From: Melieria omissa
Taxonomy: Eukaryota > Arthropoda > Insecta > Diptera > Ulidiidae
Direction: 5' to 3'
DNA length: 64,000 bases
NCBI GenBank assembly: GCA_963971225.1
Contig: OZ020270.1
Location: 20,905,689-20,969,688 of the forward strand
The translations under genes and the position numbers were made by a program. Below, one piece after another: positions 1-11,425 of the stretch. Numbering within the stretch: the stretch's first letter is position 1; every line of letters starts with the position of its first letter. Under the pieces are notes generated by a model that did no database searches, was not told the origin of the DNA, and saw only the letters and a list, made by a program, of their open reading frames with translations.

Positions 1-4
1 TTAT

Positions 5-474
5 GGATTGTGGAAAATAAAACAAACAAAAAAACAAAATTGTGTTAATGATTTAAAAGTGCCAGAAAACAAAAAATTGATAGGAAAAGTGCCAGAAAAC
101 AAAAAATTGATAGGAAAAGTGCCAGAAAATAAGGAAAAAAAGTTGCTAATATATAAATAATAAGAAGTGTCAAACAATTTTTCCTTGGTGAAAAAGAGAA
201 ATCATAAGAATTCATAAGAATTCCTTGGTAGTTCAAAGAAAAATAAAAAAAAGAGATAAATATAAATAAAAAGATAAATGGTAAAAAAATTCTAAAATTG
301 TAAAAATTTTTTGTTTTTAAAATTGTAAAAAAAAAAAAAAAGGAAAAAAAACAAAGGAAGAAAATAAGAAGTGTGAAAGTGCCACCCGAAAGGTTCGAAA
401 GGTGCTGAAAGGAAGGAGTACGAGAACATATAGAGGTGAGTCCTTGAACTGTTTGGTGTATTTGATTGGTGAAA
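5..474 (+). other. Leader (5' UTR) remainder of element A
   Basis: A-rich untranslated leader. A 30-bp unit starting GTGCCAGAAAAC is present twice in tandem (about 59-118) where other copies have one. A strong splice-donor match, GAG|GTGAGT, lies at 433-441, 34 bases before the gag ATG. It pairs plausibly with the acceptor ahead of env at 3603-3604 to give a spliced env mRNA. The pairing is inferred from the known errantivirus strategy and not shown by the sequence. Confidence 0.7.
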
Positions 475-1653
475 ATGGATTCCTTAGCGCAATCAGTGAC
501 TGAATTAACTGGTTCAGTGAATGCCCTACTGGGCCAGTTGAGAGCGGCCGAAAGCCGTATCCGGCAACTCGAACAATCGTTCGCCCCAACCGCGGGAACG
601 CCCGGGGAGGAACCGTTGCGTGGTCCTTCATCGGAGAGTGACTTGAGGGAAATCGAAAGACTGCCAGATTCAGTGAAGGAACTGCAGACTTTCGAGGGGA
701 ACCCGGCGCAATATGTGTCCTGGGTCCACTGTGTGGAAGGAATTTTAGAGGACTATAAAATAGTTAGGGGAAAACCTTTGTACAGGGCGATCCTTAAAAG
801 CATTAGAGGAAAAATTAGGGGTAGTGCCGACACGGCACTCGTTTCTTATAATATTTTCGATGACGATTGGCCGGCTATTAAAAAATGTCTCTCGCTGCAT
901 TATGCTGACAAGAGAGACATTAGGACTTTAGAACACCAACTAGGTCGACTCACACAGGGGGGAACGAAACTGGATGTATTTTACGCGAACGTAAATCACC
1001 AGTTCTCGCTAATAATAAATAAACTAAAAACAGAGGACTACTCTCCTGAGACATTGAATGCATTGGTAGAAACATATAGAAACAGGGCCCTAGACGTTTT
1101 CATCAGAGGATTAGACGGGGATCTGTCAAAAATGATCATCGTGCAGAAGCCCAGTACTCTGCCCGAAGCCTACACAGCATGTCTCGACATACAAAATTTA
1201 AACTTTCGTGGTCACTCTATACATAACACGAATGTGCGTAATTCCATAACAGTGCCCATCAACCACTTAAACCGTAGGGACAATCCCCCTCCTCTAATAC
1301 CTAGGAGGTTCAACAATTTCACGCCAGGTGGGGGAAGTGGAAGATTCAATCCAGGAGCGCGAAGCTATTCCAAGGACAATAATAACGCGGCAGGTCCTGC
1401 TGTGAAGATGGAAGTAGATCCCTCAACTCAAACGCGAATGACCAGCTACTCGCAAAAACCGCAACAGCAATTCCCCTCTAAAAGAAGTATTGGCTCAGAC
1501 AATTTTCCTCAAAAACAACAACGAATTTTCAATATTGAAACGGCTGAAGAAAGTCGGGGAGAACTCGATGGGGGAACCCGTGAAGGTCCAGAGATGAGCG
1601 GAAAGGACCAAATAAATTTTACGAGAGGAGCCTATCCAGCGTTCCTTATATAG
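475..1653 (+). CDS. gag: Gag polyprotein, element A (392 aa)
   Basis: Structural protein of the particle. I chose the ATG at 475 (context GAAAATGG, purine at -3); the reading frame is open to TTG at 466, but that is an unlikely start. Residues 5-35 are heptad-like and probably form a short coiled coil. Residues 70-245 look like the capsid core, and 270-300 are Pro/Arg/Gly-rich. There is no CCHC zinc knuckle, as is usual for errantivirus Gag. The last residues, YPAFLI, resemble a YPxnL late-domain motif. Compared with every other copy it lacks 18 bp (six codons) after residue 302. Translation into pol would need a -1 shift at 1614-1620. Confidence 0.9.
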   Translation: MDSLAQSVTELTGSVNALLGQLRAAESRIRQLEQSFAPTAGTPGEEPLRGPSSESDLREIERLPDSVKELQTFEGNPAQYVSWVHCVEGILEDYKIVRGKPLYRAILKSIRGKIRGSADTALVSYNIFDDDWPAIKKCLSLHYADKRDIRTLEHQLGRLTQGGTKLDVFYANVNHQFSLIINKLKTEDYSPETLNALVETYRNRALDVFIRGLDGDLSKMIIVQKPSTLPEAYTACLDIQNLNFRGHSIHNTNVRNSITVPINHLNRRDNPPPLIPRRFNNFTPGGGSGRFNPGARSYSKDNNNAAGPAVKMEVDPSTQTRMTSYSQKPQQQFPSKRSIGSDNFPQKQQRIFNIETAEESRGELDGGTREGPEMSGKDQINFTRGAYPAFLI

Positions 1654-1853
1654 AATACGTTAACAGCGAAGGCTCAGTGCTGAAATTCCTTGTGGATACC
1701 GGAGCCAATAAAAATTTTATTAGACCATTTCTTTCAAAAACCACCACTAAACTTGAGAAACCTTTTTCCGTTCAATCTGCTGGAGGCGGTATCCCGATCT
1801 CCGAGGAGGTGAAGGGAAGATTTTTCCACCAACCAGGGAACTGCATTGCTTAG
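1614..1853 (+). pseudogene. pol: pol start: frameshift heptamer and truncated protease, element A
   Basis: The heptamer A AAT TTT at 1614-1620 sits in the gag reading phase and has the X XXY YYZ form of -1 slippery sites. The -1 frame carries the aspartic protease active-site motif DTGA (Asp codon 1695-1697) and stops at 1851-1853. Only about the first third of a retroviral protease remains before the deletion junction. No flap or second protease motif follows, so the enzyme is presumably dead. Confidence 0.8.
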
Positions 1854-3025
1854 AGAACCCACATCCAGGCTACACTCGTCACTATGTAACCATAACCGAA
1901 ATAAATGAAGAAAACCTAGTTGACATACTAAAAAGATTACTTAATCCAGGAGTGATCAATGGCATAAAAATGCCCGAATCCCGGCTACAACTCTTACAGG
2001 ACGTTTTTTCACGACATTTTTCGAAATACAAGATAAGAATCACACAAAGGTTGGTGGAAGATGTAGCGAATGAAGAAAGGAAGTGCCGAGTGATAGAAGA
2101 AGCACACCGCAGAGCACATAGAGGCCCTCGGGAAAATACACAACAAATTTTAGAAAAGTACTATTTCCCGCGTATGACTAGTCTGGTTAAACAGTATACG
2201 TCCGGATGTCAGACTTGCAAATTACAAAAATACGACCGTCATCCGCCTAAACCTAAATACCAAGCCACCCCAACACCATCATACCCTTGCGAAATCCTTC
2301 ACATAGACATTTTTGAAATAGAAAGGGAAAAGTTTCTGAGCTGCGTGGACAAATTTTCCAAATTTGCTAAGCTTTTCCATATTAGAAATAGATCAAGTGT
2401 ACACCTACGTGAGAAATTGGCCAAGGTCATACACTTTTTCACTGCCCCAAAAATTATAGTAACAGACAACGAGCGAGGCTTTCTAAGCCCAACCGTGTCA
2501 AACTTTATCACGTCGCTCGGTATTGAGCTATACAAAACACCAGTCCAAAAAAGCGAGGTTAACGGCCAAGTCGAGAGATTACACTCGACGTTGTTGGAAA
2601 TTTACCGATGTCTGAGAACTGAGCATCAACAGTACAGGGTAAAAGAATTACTGTATATAGCAGTAGACCGCTATAACAACTCTGTGCACTCCATTACTAA
2701 AAAAAAACCGAGTGACATATTTTTTAACAGAACATCTAGAATAAATTATCAGAATTTGACAAACTTCAGGGACACAGTCTATGACAATATTAAGGCCCAA
2801 ATAGAAAATAACCAGGAAATTAGGAACCTAAGATCAAATAGGAACAGGCAGGAACCAAAGAAATTTGACATAGGTGGGAAAGTGTTCGTTGCTGACAAGC
2901 AAATCAAAGGAAAACACAAAAAACGCTATAAACAAGAGGTTGTAGCCCGCGACAACAAAGTAACAGTAATTACCAGATCAGGCAAAAGGATCCATAAAAG
3001 CCACATCAAGAACACTAGACAATAA
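1844..3025 (+). pseudogene. pol: Integrase portion of pol, element A; no reverse transcriptase upstream
   Basis: The integrase reading is in a different frame from the protease remnant, so it cannot be reached by the normal gag-pol shift. The N-terminal zinc domain has His codons at 2105 and 2117 and Cys codons at 2207 and 2216. The catalytic triad is complete: Asp 2306, Asp 2465, Glu 2573, with exactly 35 residues between the last two (DD35E). The C-terminal region is basic. The first internal in-frame ATG is at 1970. The fold is intact but there is no obvious way to translate it; a GTG at 1952 is not a credible eukaryotic start. Reverse transcriptase and RNase H, normally about 2 kb, are absent. 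Confidence 0.88.
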
Positions 3026-3365
3026 GGATTCAGAAGAATTTTTAAAGAGGAAATTATGAACAGCAAAAAAGAGCATAAATAAGATTTTATGAATAAGATT
3101 TTATGAAAAAAAAGCAATAAATAAAAAAAAGAAAAACCAATGCGGAATATATACAGGAAATTTAAATAGAATGGTGATGGGAATAGGAAATAAAAAAATA
3201 AAAAAAAAAAATAATAAAAAAATTTTTTTGTAAAAAATATAAAAAATATGTGGCACACAAAGGCTTCATGTCTTAATGGCTTCAAAGATAAAAGGAAAAA
3301 TAAAATAGTATAAAACTGGTATATTTAAGATATGTATATATAGAATATGGGGAAGCGGTATAAAA

Positions 3366-3407
<42 letters not shown>

Positions 3408-3650
3408 AAAAAAAAAAAAAAATTAAAAAAAAAATAAAAAAAAAAAAAATAAAAAAATAAATAAAAAATTTTTCAACAAAAATCAAACAAAACAAATAAA
3501 AAAGAATAGAGAATTACAAAAACTTTTAAGAAAAATGGCACAAAAAATATGTATATGTAAAACATACGGCACCCTTTAAATTGTATGAATAAATATAATT
3601 ACAGGCACACATATACACAAGAAAATGTAAGACATAAAAAATAGGTAAAA
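3026..3650 (+). other. A-rich spacer between integrase and env, element A
   Basis: Non-coding and strongly A-rich, with a long A/T-only run around 3366-3470 that is longer than in the other copies. A splice acceptor, TTACAG, ends at 3604, 47 bases upstream of the env ATG. Confidence 0.7.
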
Positions 3651-5135
3651 ATGCACCTTAGATCGACATTCCACTTCATCATCACGGTAGTAATAATCTC
3701 CGGGACAATTGCACTTAACATCTTTAAGTACGACTCCCCTCTGGTGGTCATCCAACACAGCGACGGATGGATAGTGAATGGGCACTTCAAGCTGGTGCAT
3801 GCTCTTGACATCGGCTTCTTCGATGCAGCTTTAAGGAAGCTCGAAATAGCCAAGTCAACCATGAGGGACGATTTATCGAAATCTCTGGTCGATTACTACC
3901 TCAAGCAGACGAGGCTACGCCTTAATGAATTACTGAGTGACGGCAACAGGATGAAACGCTCCATAACCTGGATCGGAGCGGCATGGAAGTGGGTCGCGGG
4001 CTCACCAGACGCTACTGACTGGGATGAAATCCTCCAAAAGCAAAATGAGATGGTATCAAACAACAACAACCAATACCTGATCAACAAAAAAATCTTCAAC
4101 GTAACGGAGGAGGCAATCAGGAAGGTCAATGATGTCATGGCCCACATAAACACTATCGGCAAGGACATTAACTCAGAAAGATCCGACACGTTAATGTCGC
4201 ACAAGGTCCTGGTGCTCAAAGAACAGATATCCGAAATCATCAGGGCTTCACAAATGGCCAAGGCAGGTATTGTCAACACCAACCTCTTAGATCAAGCAGA
4301 AATAGATCGAGTAATCTGTGAAGAAGACGGACTACCTTACCGAAATCTAGTAGAGGCGCTTCAGTACGCGAAACCCTCTATCTACTCGAACGGAACTCTG
4401 CTCCTCTACGTGCTCGCCGTACCGAAAGTGAAGAAAACCCGTTATAGTCTAATGTTGGTCAGAGCCTCAACGGCGAAGGGGAAACGAGTAGATCTGCAGT
4501 ACAAAAAAATGCTGATGAGCAACGACGAAACCTATGGTCTCACCGGCGATTGCTACTCATCGAACAACTCCACGATTTGTGAGGCGAGTTCCCTGGTAAA
4601 GTTGCCTGAAAACGAATGCATACCAAGACTGCTGAAAGACGGCAATGCGAAGTGCCGTTTCGAACCAGACAACCAAGTGACCGTGGAGCTAGTTGACTAC
4701 GATACGATATTCCTTTCCAACTTCGAAGGGATCATTCGAAGCGACAACCAGCTACGAAAACTAAACGGGACCTTCCTTGTGCAACTGAATAACGAGACAG
4801 TGTGGATTGGAAACCAAACGTTCTCCAGCAAAACGACTAGGACGCTGCAAGCAGTACCACCCGTTCTAACAAACGTTACAGAGATAGGTTTGAAACTGAA
4901 TATGAAATATATCCACGAGTTAGGGCTGGCAAACATAAGCCGCCTCCGCAAGCTTGGCCGAACCCTCCATACCTCGACGACCATAGATGCCATCCTGATC
5001 CTTGCCCTAGCAGCCATTTGCTACATCATATGGAGAAAGGTGACAATTCGCGTCAGAATCCCCGAAGTGCACAAGCCTACCACCCTAGAACATGGCTCCA
5101 TTCAGCCTCACACGATCTGCGGGACGCAGATTTTT

Positions 5136-5146
5136 GAAGGGGGAAG
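5136..5146 (+). other. Polypurine tract, element A
   Basis: GAAGGGGGAAG directly precedes the 3' LTR and primes plus-strand DNA synthesis. It is inside the env frame. Immediately upstream, 5115-5131 forms a 7-bp stem (ATCTGCG/CGCAGAT). Confidence 0.85.
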
Positions 5147-6981
<1,835 letters not shown>

Positions 6982-6982
<1 letters not shown>

Positions 6983-6999
6983 GGCGCCCGAGCAGGGAC
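6982..6999 (+). other. Primer binding site, tRNA-Lys type
   Basis: TGGCGCCCGAGCAGGGAC overlaps the last LTR base. It matches the tRNA-Lys(UUU) 3'-end type used by lentiviruses except for one base (G where that site has A). Bases 6997-7018 then form a hairpin, ACCCGC/GCGGGT. The same site lies at the matching place in C (15330), E (30119), H (44480), I (52557) and J (61155). Confidence 0.88.
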
Positions 7000-7118
7000 C
7001 CGCGCAAAAATGCGGGTCGACGCGTGAAGGACTCAGGGCGAAGCAACCGCTTCGAAAAATAACAGTAAGTTTAAAATAGGAAAACGTAAAAGAAAGCAAG
7101 ATAAAGAAATACGTCTTC

Positions 7119-7373
7119 ATCCGGCGATTCCTACGGGACCCTCCAGGATATAACAAATAACAAAAGTGCTGCGACCCCGAAGCCCCTCAGCCTTTCATAA
7201 AAATTATTTGGGAACTGCCAGCGATTCACCACCTTCGGGGGGACCCTCCTGTGCAGTAAAAAATAAAAAGTGTACGACGATTCGCCAACTCCAGGGAATA
7301 CTCCCGTACACTCGGCATATCCCCAAATATAAATTTATCAAAACCGGCGATCCAAATGCGTGGATCTTTCGGT
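7119..7373 (+). repeat. Cluster of four leader hairpins with shared CGATTC motif
   Basis: Four units: 7119-7149, 7214-7257, 7269-7312 and 7343-7373. The outer stems are different sequences that still pair: ATCCGG/CAGGAT (one mismatch), ACTGCCAG with CTG(T)GCAGT, AGTGTACG/CGTACACT, and ACCG/CGGT plus GATCCA/TGGATC. The interiors begin CGATTC or CGATCC. The first two can form C(UACG)G and C(UUCG)G tetraloops. The first is the same motif that appears four times in the leaders of D and F. The role is unknown; packaging, dimerisation or translation control are candidates. Confidence 0.75.
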
Positions 7374-7542
7374 AACATAACACTGTGAAGAAAAAGTCCT
7401 GAGTTCCTAACGCCAACGAATTGTAAAGGATCGGCCTTATCCCACCTCACACCTTGCGCGTTCGCTTAAAAGTCGGAGTATATCCTCTGGACAAGTCGAG
7501 CGCCGAACGGTGATGAGCGGATAGGTGGAAGACACCGTGCCT

Positions 7543-7672
7543 TAGTAGGTCGGCTGCAATTATAAACGCGGTCGACTAAAAAGGATAACACGGACTTCCC
7601 AGGCTGGCCCGTAGTCGGTGTGAAGCCAGTCGCTCCTTAGTAGGTTGCCCGCAATCAGATTGCGGACGACTA
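7543..7672 (+). repeat. Duplicated TAGTAGGT...CGACTA hairpin module
   Basis: Two related units at 7543-7578 and 7638-7672 share CTTAGTAGGT at the left and CGACTAAAA.GGATAA at the right. The second has a perfect core stem, CCGCAAT/ATTGCGG. Each is preceded by another inverted repeat (ACGGTG/CACCGT and CTGGC/GCCAG). This suggests an RNA structural module duplicated once. Confidence 0.65.
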
Positions 7673-8305
7673 AAACGGATAAAGTGACCCTTCCGCGACT
7701 AAAATTGTCAAAAGCCGTTCCCTTCAGAACACGGTGAAACGAAGTTTAAAGGCAGACGCCGTTGAGCGCGAGCCGCCGTTAACGTAAGATCACGGTACAC
7801 ATAAATAAAAACCGCTTCCTTACTTCCAGATAAACGGAGAATAAGCATCGAACGAAAGGTGCCAGAGGATTGTGGAAAATAAAACAAACAAAAAAACAAA
7901 ATTGTGTTAATGATTTAAAAGTCCCAGAAAACAAAAAATTGATAGGAAAAGTGCCAGAAAATAAGGAAAAAAGTCGGTAATATATAAATAATAAGAAGTG
8001 TCAAACAATTTTTCCTTGGTGAAAAAGAGAAATCATAAGAATTCATAAGAATTCCTTGGTAGTTCAAAGAAAAATAAAAAAAAAGAGATAAATATAAATA
8101 AAAAGATAAATGGTAAACAAATTCTAAAATTGTAAAAATTTTTGGTTTTTTAAATTGTAAAAAACAAAAAAAAAAAAAAAAAAAAAGGAAGAAAATAAGA
8201 AGTGTGAAGGTGCCACCCGAAAGGTTCGAAAGGTGCTGAAAGGAAGGAGTACGAGAACATATAGAGGTGAGTCCTTGAACTGTTTGGTGTATTTGATTGG
8301 TGAAA

Positions 8306-9502
8306 ATGGATTCCTTAGCGCAATCAGTGACTGAATTAACTGGTTCAGTGAATGCCCTACTGGGCCAGTTGAGAGCGGCCGAAAGCCGTATCCGGCAACT
8401 CGAACAATCGTTCGCCCCAACCGCGGGAACGCCCGGGGAGGAACCGTTGCGTGGTCCTTCATCGGAGAGTGACTTGAGGGAAATCGAAAGACTGCCAGAT
8501 TCAGTGAAGGAACTGCAGACTTTCGAGGGGAACCCGGCGCAATATGTGTCCTGGGTCCACTGTGTGGAAGGAATTTTAGAGGACTATAAAATAGTTAGGG
8601 GAAAACCTTTGTACAGGGCGATCCTTAAAAGCATTAGAGGAAAAATTAGGGGTAGTGCCGACACGGCACTCGTTTCTTATAATATTTTCGATGACGATTG
8701 GCCGGCTATTAAAAAATGTCTCTCGCTGCATTATGCTGACAAGAGAGACATTAGGACTTTAGAACACCAACTAGGTCGACTCACACAGGGGGGAACGAAA
8801 CTGGATGTATTTTACGCGAACGTAAATCACCAGTTCTCGCTAATAATAAATAAACTAAAAACAGAGGACTACTCTCCTGAGACATTGAATGCATTGGTAG
8901 AAACATATAGAAACAGGGCCCTAGACGTTTTCATCAGAGGATTAGACGGGGATCTGTCAAAAATGATCATCGTGCAGAAGCCCAGTACTCTGCCCGAAGC
9001 CTACACAGCATGTCTCGACATACAAAATTTAAACTTTCGTGGTCACTCTATACATAACACGAATGTGCGTAATTCCATAACAGTGCCCATCAACCACTTA
9101 AACCGTAGGGACAATCCCCCTCCTCTAATACCTAGGAGGTTCAACAATTTCACGCCAGGTGGGGGAAGTGGAAGATTCAATCCAGGAGCGCGAAGCTATT
9201 CCAAGGACAATCGGTACGTCTACACGAAAAATAACGCGGCAGGTCCTGCTGTGAAGATGGAAGTAGATCCCTCAACTCAAACGCGAATGACCAGCTACTC
9301 GCAAAAACCGCAACAGCAATTCCCCTCTAAAAGAAGTATTGGCTCAGACAATTTTCCTCAAAAACAACAACGAATTTTCAATATTGAAACGGCTGAAGAA
9401 AGTCGGGGAGAACTCGATGGGGGAACCCGTGAAGGTCCAGAGATGAGCGGAAAGGACCAAATAAATTTTACGAGAGGAGCCTATCCAGCGTTCCTTATAT
9501 AG
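8306..9502 (+). CDS. gag: Gag polyprotein, element B (398 aa)
   Basis: Full-length form of this family's Gag, with the six codons after residue 302 (RYVYTK region) that copy A lacks. The ATG at 8306 follows the splice donor GTGAGT by about 33 bases, so unspliced RNA is the gag template and spliced RNA would remove gag. The protein is identical in B, C, E, H, I and J, which argues for very recent amplification. Domain layout: N-terminal coiled coil, capsid-like core at ~70-245, Pro/Arg/Gly-rich tail, no CCHC box. Confidence 0.92.
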   Translation: MDSLAQSVTELTGSVNALLGQLRAAESRIRQLEQSFAPTAGTPGEEPLRGPSSESDLREIERLPDSVKELQTFEGNPAQYVSWVHCVEGILEDYKIVRGKPLYRAILKSIRGKIRGSADTALVSYNIFDDDWPAIKKCLSLHYADKRDIRTLEHQLGRLTQGGTKLDVFYANVNHQFSLIINKLKTEDYSPETLNALVETYRNRALDVFIRGLDGDLSKMIIVQKPSTLPEAYTACLDIQNLNFRGHSIHNTNVRNSITVPINHLNRRDNPPPLIPRRFNNFTPGGGSGRFNPGARSYSKDNRYVYTKNNAAGPAVKMEVDPSTQTRMTSYSQKPQQQFPSKRSIGSDNFPQKQQRIFNIETAEESRGELDGGTREGPEMSGKDQINFTRGAYPAFLI

Positions 9503-9702
9503 AATACGTTAACAGCGAAGGCTCAGTGCTGAAATTCCTTGTGGATACCGGAGCCAATAAAAATTTTATTAGACCATTTCTTTCAAAAACCACCACTAAA
9601 CTTGAGAAACCTTTTTCCGTTCAATCTGCTGGAGGCGGTATCCCGATCTCCGAGGAGGTGAAGGGAAGATTTTTCCACCAACCAGGGAACTGCATTGCTT
9701 AG
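9463..9702 (+). pseudogene. pol: Frameshift heptamer plus truncated protease, element B
   Basis: AAATTTT at 9463-9469 is in gag phase. The -1 frame contains DTGA and ends at the TAG at 9700-9702, just past the deletion junction (around 9675-9700). The junction sequence is identical in all seven plus-strand copies, so the deletion predates their amplification. Confidence 0.8.
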
Positions 9703-10874
9703 AGAACCCACATCCAGGCTACACTCGTCACTATGTAACCATAACCGAAATAAATGAAGAAAACCTAGTTGACATACTAAAAAGATTACTTAATCCAGGA
9801 GTGATCAATGGCATAAAAATGCCCGAATCCCGGCTACAACTCTTACAGGACGTTTTTTCACGACATTTTTCGAAATACAAGATAAGAATCACACAAAGGT
9901 TGGTGGAAGATGTAGCGAATGAAGAAAGGAAGTGCCGAGTGATAGAAGAAGCACACCGCAGAGCACATAGAGGCCCTCGGGAAAATACACAACAAATTTT
10001 AGAAAAGTACTATTTCCCGCGTATGACTAGTCTGGTTAAACAGTATACGTCCGGATGTCAGACTTGCAAATTACAAAAATACGACCGTCATCCGCCTAAA
10101 CCTAAATACCAAGCCACCCCAACACCATCATACCCTTGCGAAATCCTTCACATAGACATTTTTGAAATAGAAAGGGAAAAGTTTCTGAGCTGCGTGGACA
10201 AATTTTCCAAATTTGCTAAGCTTTTCCATATTAGAAATAGATCAAGTGTACACCTACGTGAGAAATTGGCCAAGGTCATACACTTTTTCACTGCCCCAAA
10301 AATTATAGTAACAGACAACGAGCGAGGCTTTCTAAGCCCAACCGTGTCAAACTTTATCACGTCGCTCGGTATTGAGCTATACAAAACACCAGTCCAAAAA
10401 AGCGAGGTTAACGGCCAAGTCGAGAGATTACACTCGACGTTGTTGGAAATTTACCGATGTCTGAGAACTGAGCATCAACAGTACAGGGTAAAAGAATTAC
10501 TGTATATAGCAGTAGACCGCTATAACAACTCTGTGCACTCCATTACTAAAAAAAAACCGAGTGACATATTTTTTAACAGAACATCTAGAATAAATTATCA
10601 GAATTTGACAAACTTCAGGGACACAGTCTATGACAATATTAAGGCCCAAATAGAAAATAACCAGGAAATTAGGAACCTAAGATCAAATAGGAACAGGCAG
10701 GAACCAAAGAAATTTGACATAGGTGGGAAAGTGTTCGTTGCTGACAAGCAAATCAAAGGAAAACACAAAAAACGCTATAAACAAGAGGTTGTAGCCCGCG
10801 ACAACAAAGTAACAGTAATTACCAGATCAGGCAAAAGGATCCATAAAAGCCACATCAAGAACACTAGACAATAA
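9693..10874 (+). pseudogene. pol: Integrase portion of pol, element B
   Basis: Same reading as in A, with intact HHCC residues and DD35E triad. It would bind LTR ends and catalyse strand transfer if it were made. The upstream part of the frame passes through the junction without a start codon. It could only be expressed by an unusual route (internal initiation at the ATG in the N-terminal region, or a second frameshift). The protein is identical in A, B, C, E, H and I; no disabling change has accumulated. Confidence 0.88.
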
Positions 10875-11425
10875 GGATTCAGAAGAATTTTTAAAGAGGA
10901 AATTATGAACAGCAAAAAAGAGCATAAATAAGATTTTATGAATAAGATTTTATGAAAAAAAAGCAATAAATAAAAAAAGGAAAACCAATGCACAATATAT
11001 ACAGGAAATTTAAATAGTGTGGTGATGGGAGTAAAAAATAAAAAAAAAAAAAAAAAAAATTTTTTTGTAAAAAATATAAAAAATATGTGGCACACAAAGG
11101 CTTCATGTCTTAATGGCTTCAAAGATAAAAGGAAAAATAAAATAGTATAAAACTGGTAGATTTAAGATATGTATATATAGAATATGGGGAAGCGGTATAA
11201 AAATAAAAAAAAAATAAAAAAAAAAAATAAATAAATAAAAAATCTTTCAACAAAAAATAAAACAAAACAAATAAAAAAGAATAGAGAATTACAAAAACTT
11301 TTAAGAAAAATGGCACAAAAAATATGTATATGTAAAACATACGGCACCCTTTAAATTGTATGAATAAATATAATTACAGGCACACATATACACAGGAAAA
11401 TTTAAGACATAAAAAATAGGTAAAA
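10875..11425 (+). other. A-rich spacer, element B
   Basis: Non-coding, A-rich. Env splice acceptor TTACAG with AG at 11378-11379, followed by a 46-base untranslated stretch. Confidence 0.7.

Larger units (their letters stand above)
6983..8305 (+). other. Long structured leader, element B
   Basis: 1.3 kb untranslated leader. The first ~900 bases are mixed in composition and rich in inverted repeats (described separately at 7119-7373 and 7543-7672). The last ~450 are A-rich. Two donor-like sites occur: ACA|GTAAGT at 7065 and the better GAG|GTGAGT close to gag (GT at 8267-8268). A 69-codon frame at 7166-7375 has no ATG start and overlaps the hairpins, so I do not call it a gene. Confidence 0.75.

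Noticed and set aside
37..43. Telomeric or centromeric function for the (TAA)n arrays
   Set aside because: Nothing in the sequence supports it beyond repetitiveness; no HeT-A, TART or TAHRE-type sequence is present.
466..474. Gag extended upstream with TTG or GTG start
   Set aside because: A eukaryotic element should use the ATG at 475, which has a good context. The extension is only three codons.
1952..1954. Integrase as an independent gene starting at GTG 1952
   Set aside because: It is the middle of a pol polyprotein frame broken by a deletion. GTG initiation is not expected here.
1654..3025. Searched for reverse transcriptase (YxDD) and RNase H motifs
   Set aside because: Not found in any frame of the plus-strand copies, nor in D or F.
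7166..7375. 69-codon frame in the leader, repeated in every copy
   Set aside because: No ATG start and it overlaps the hairpin repeats. Its identity between copies only reflects their recent origin.
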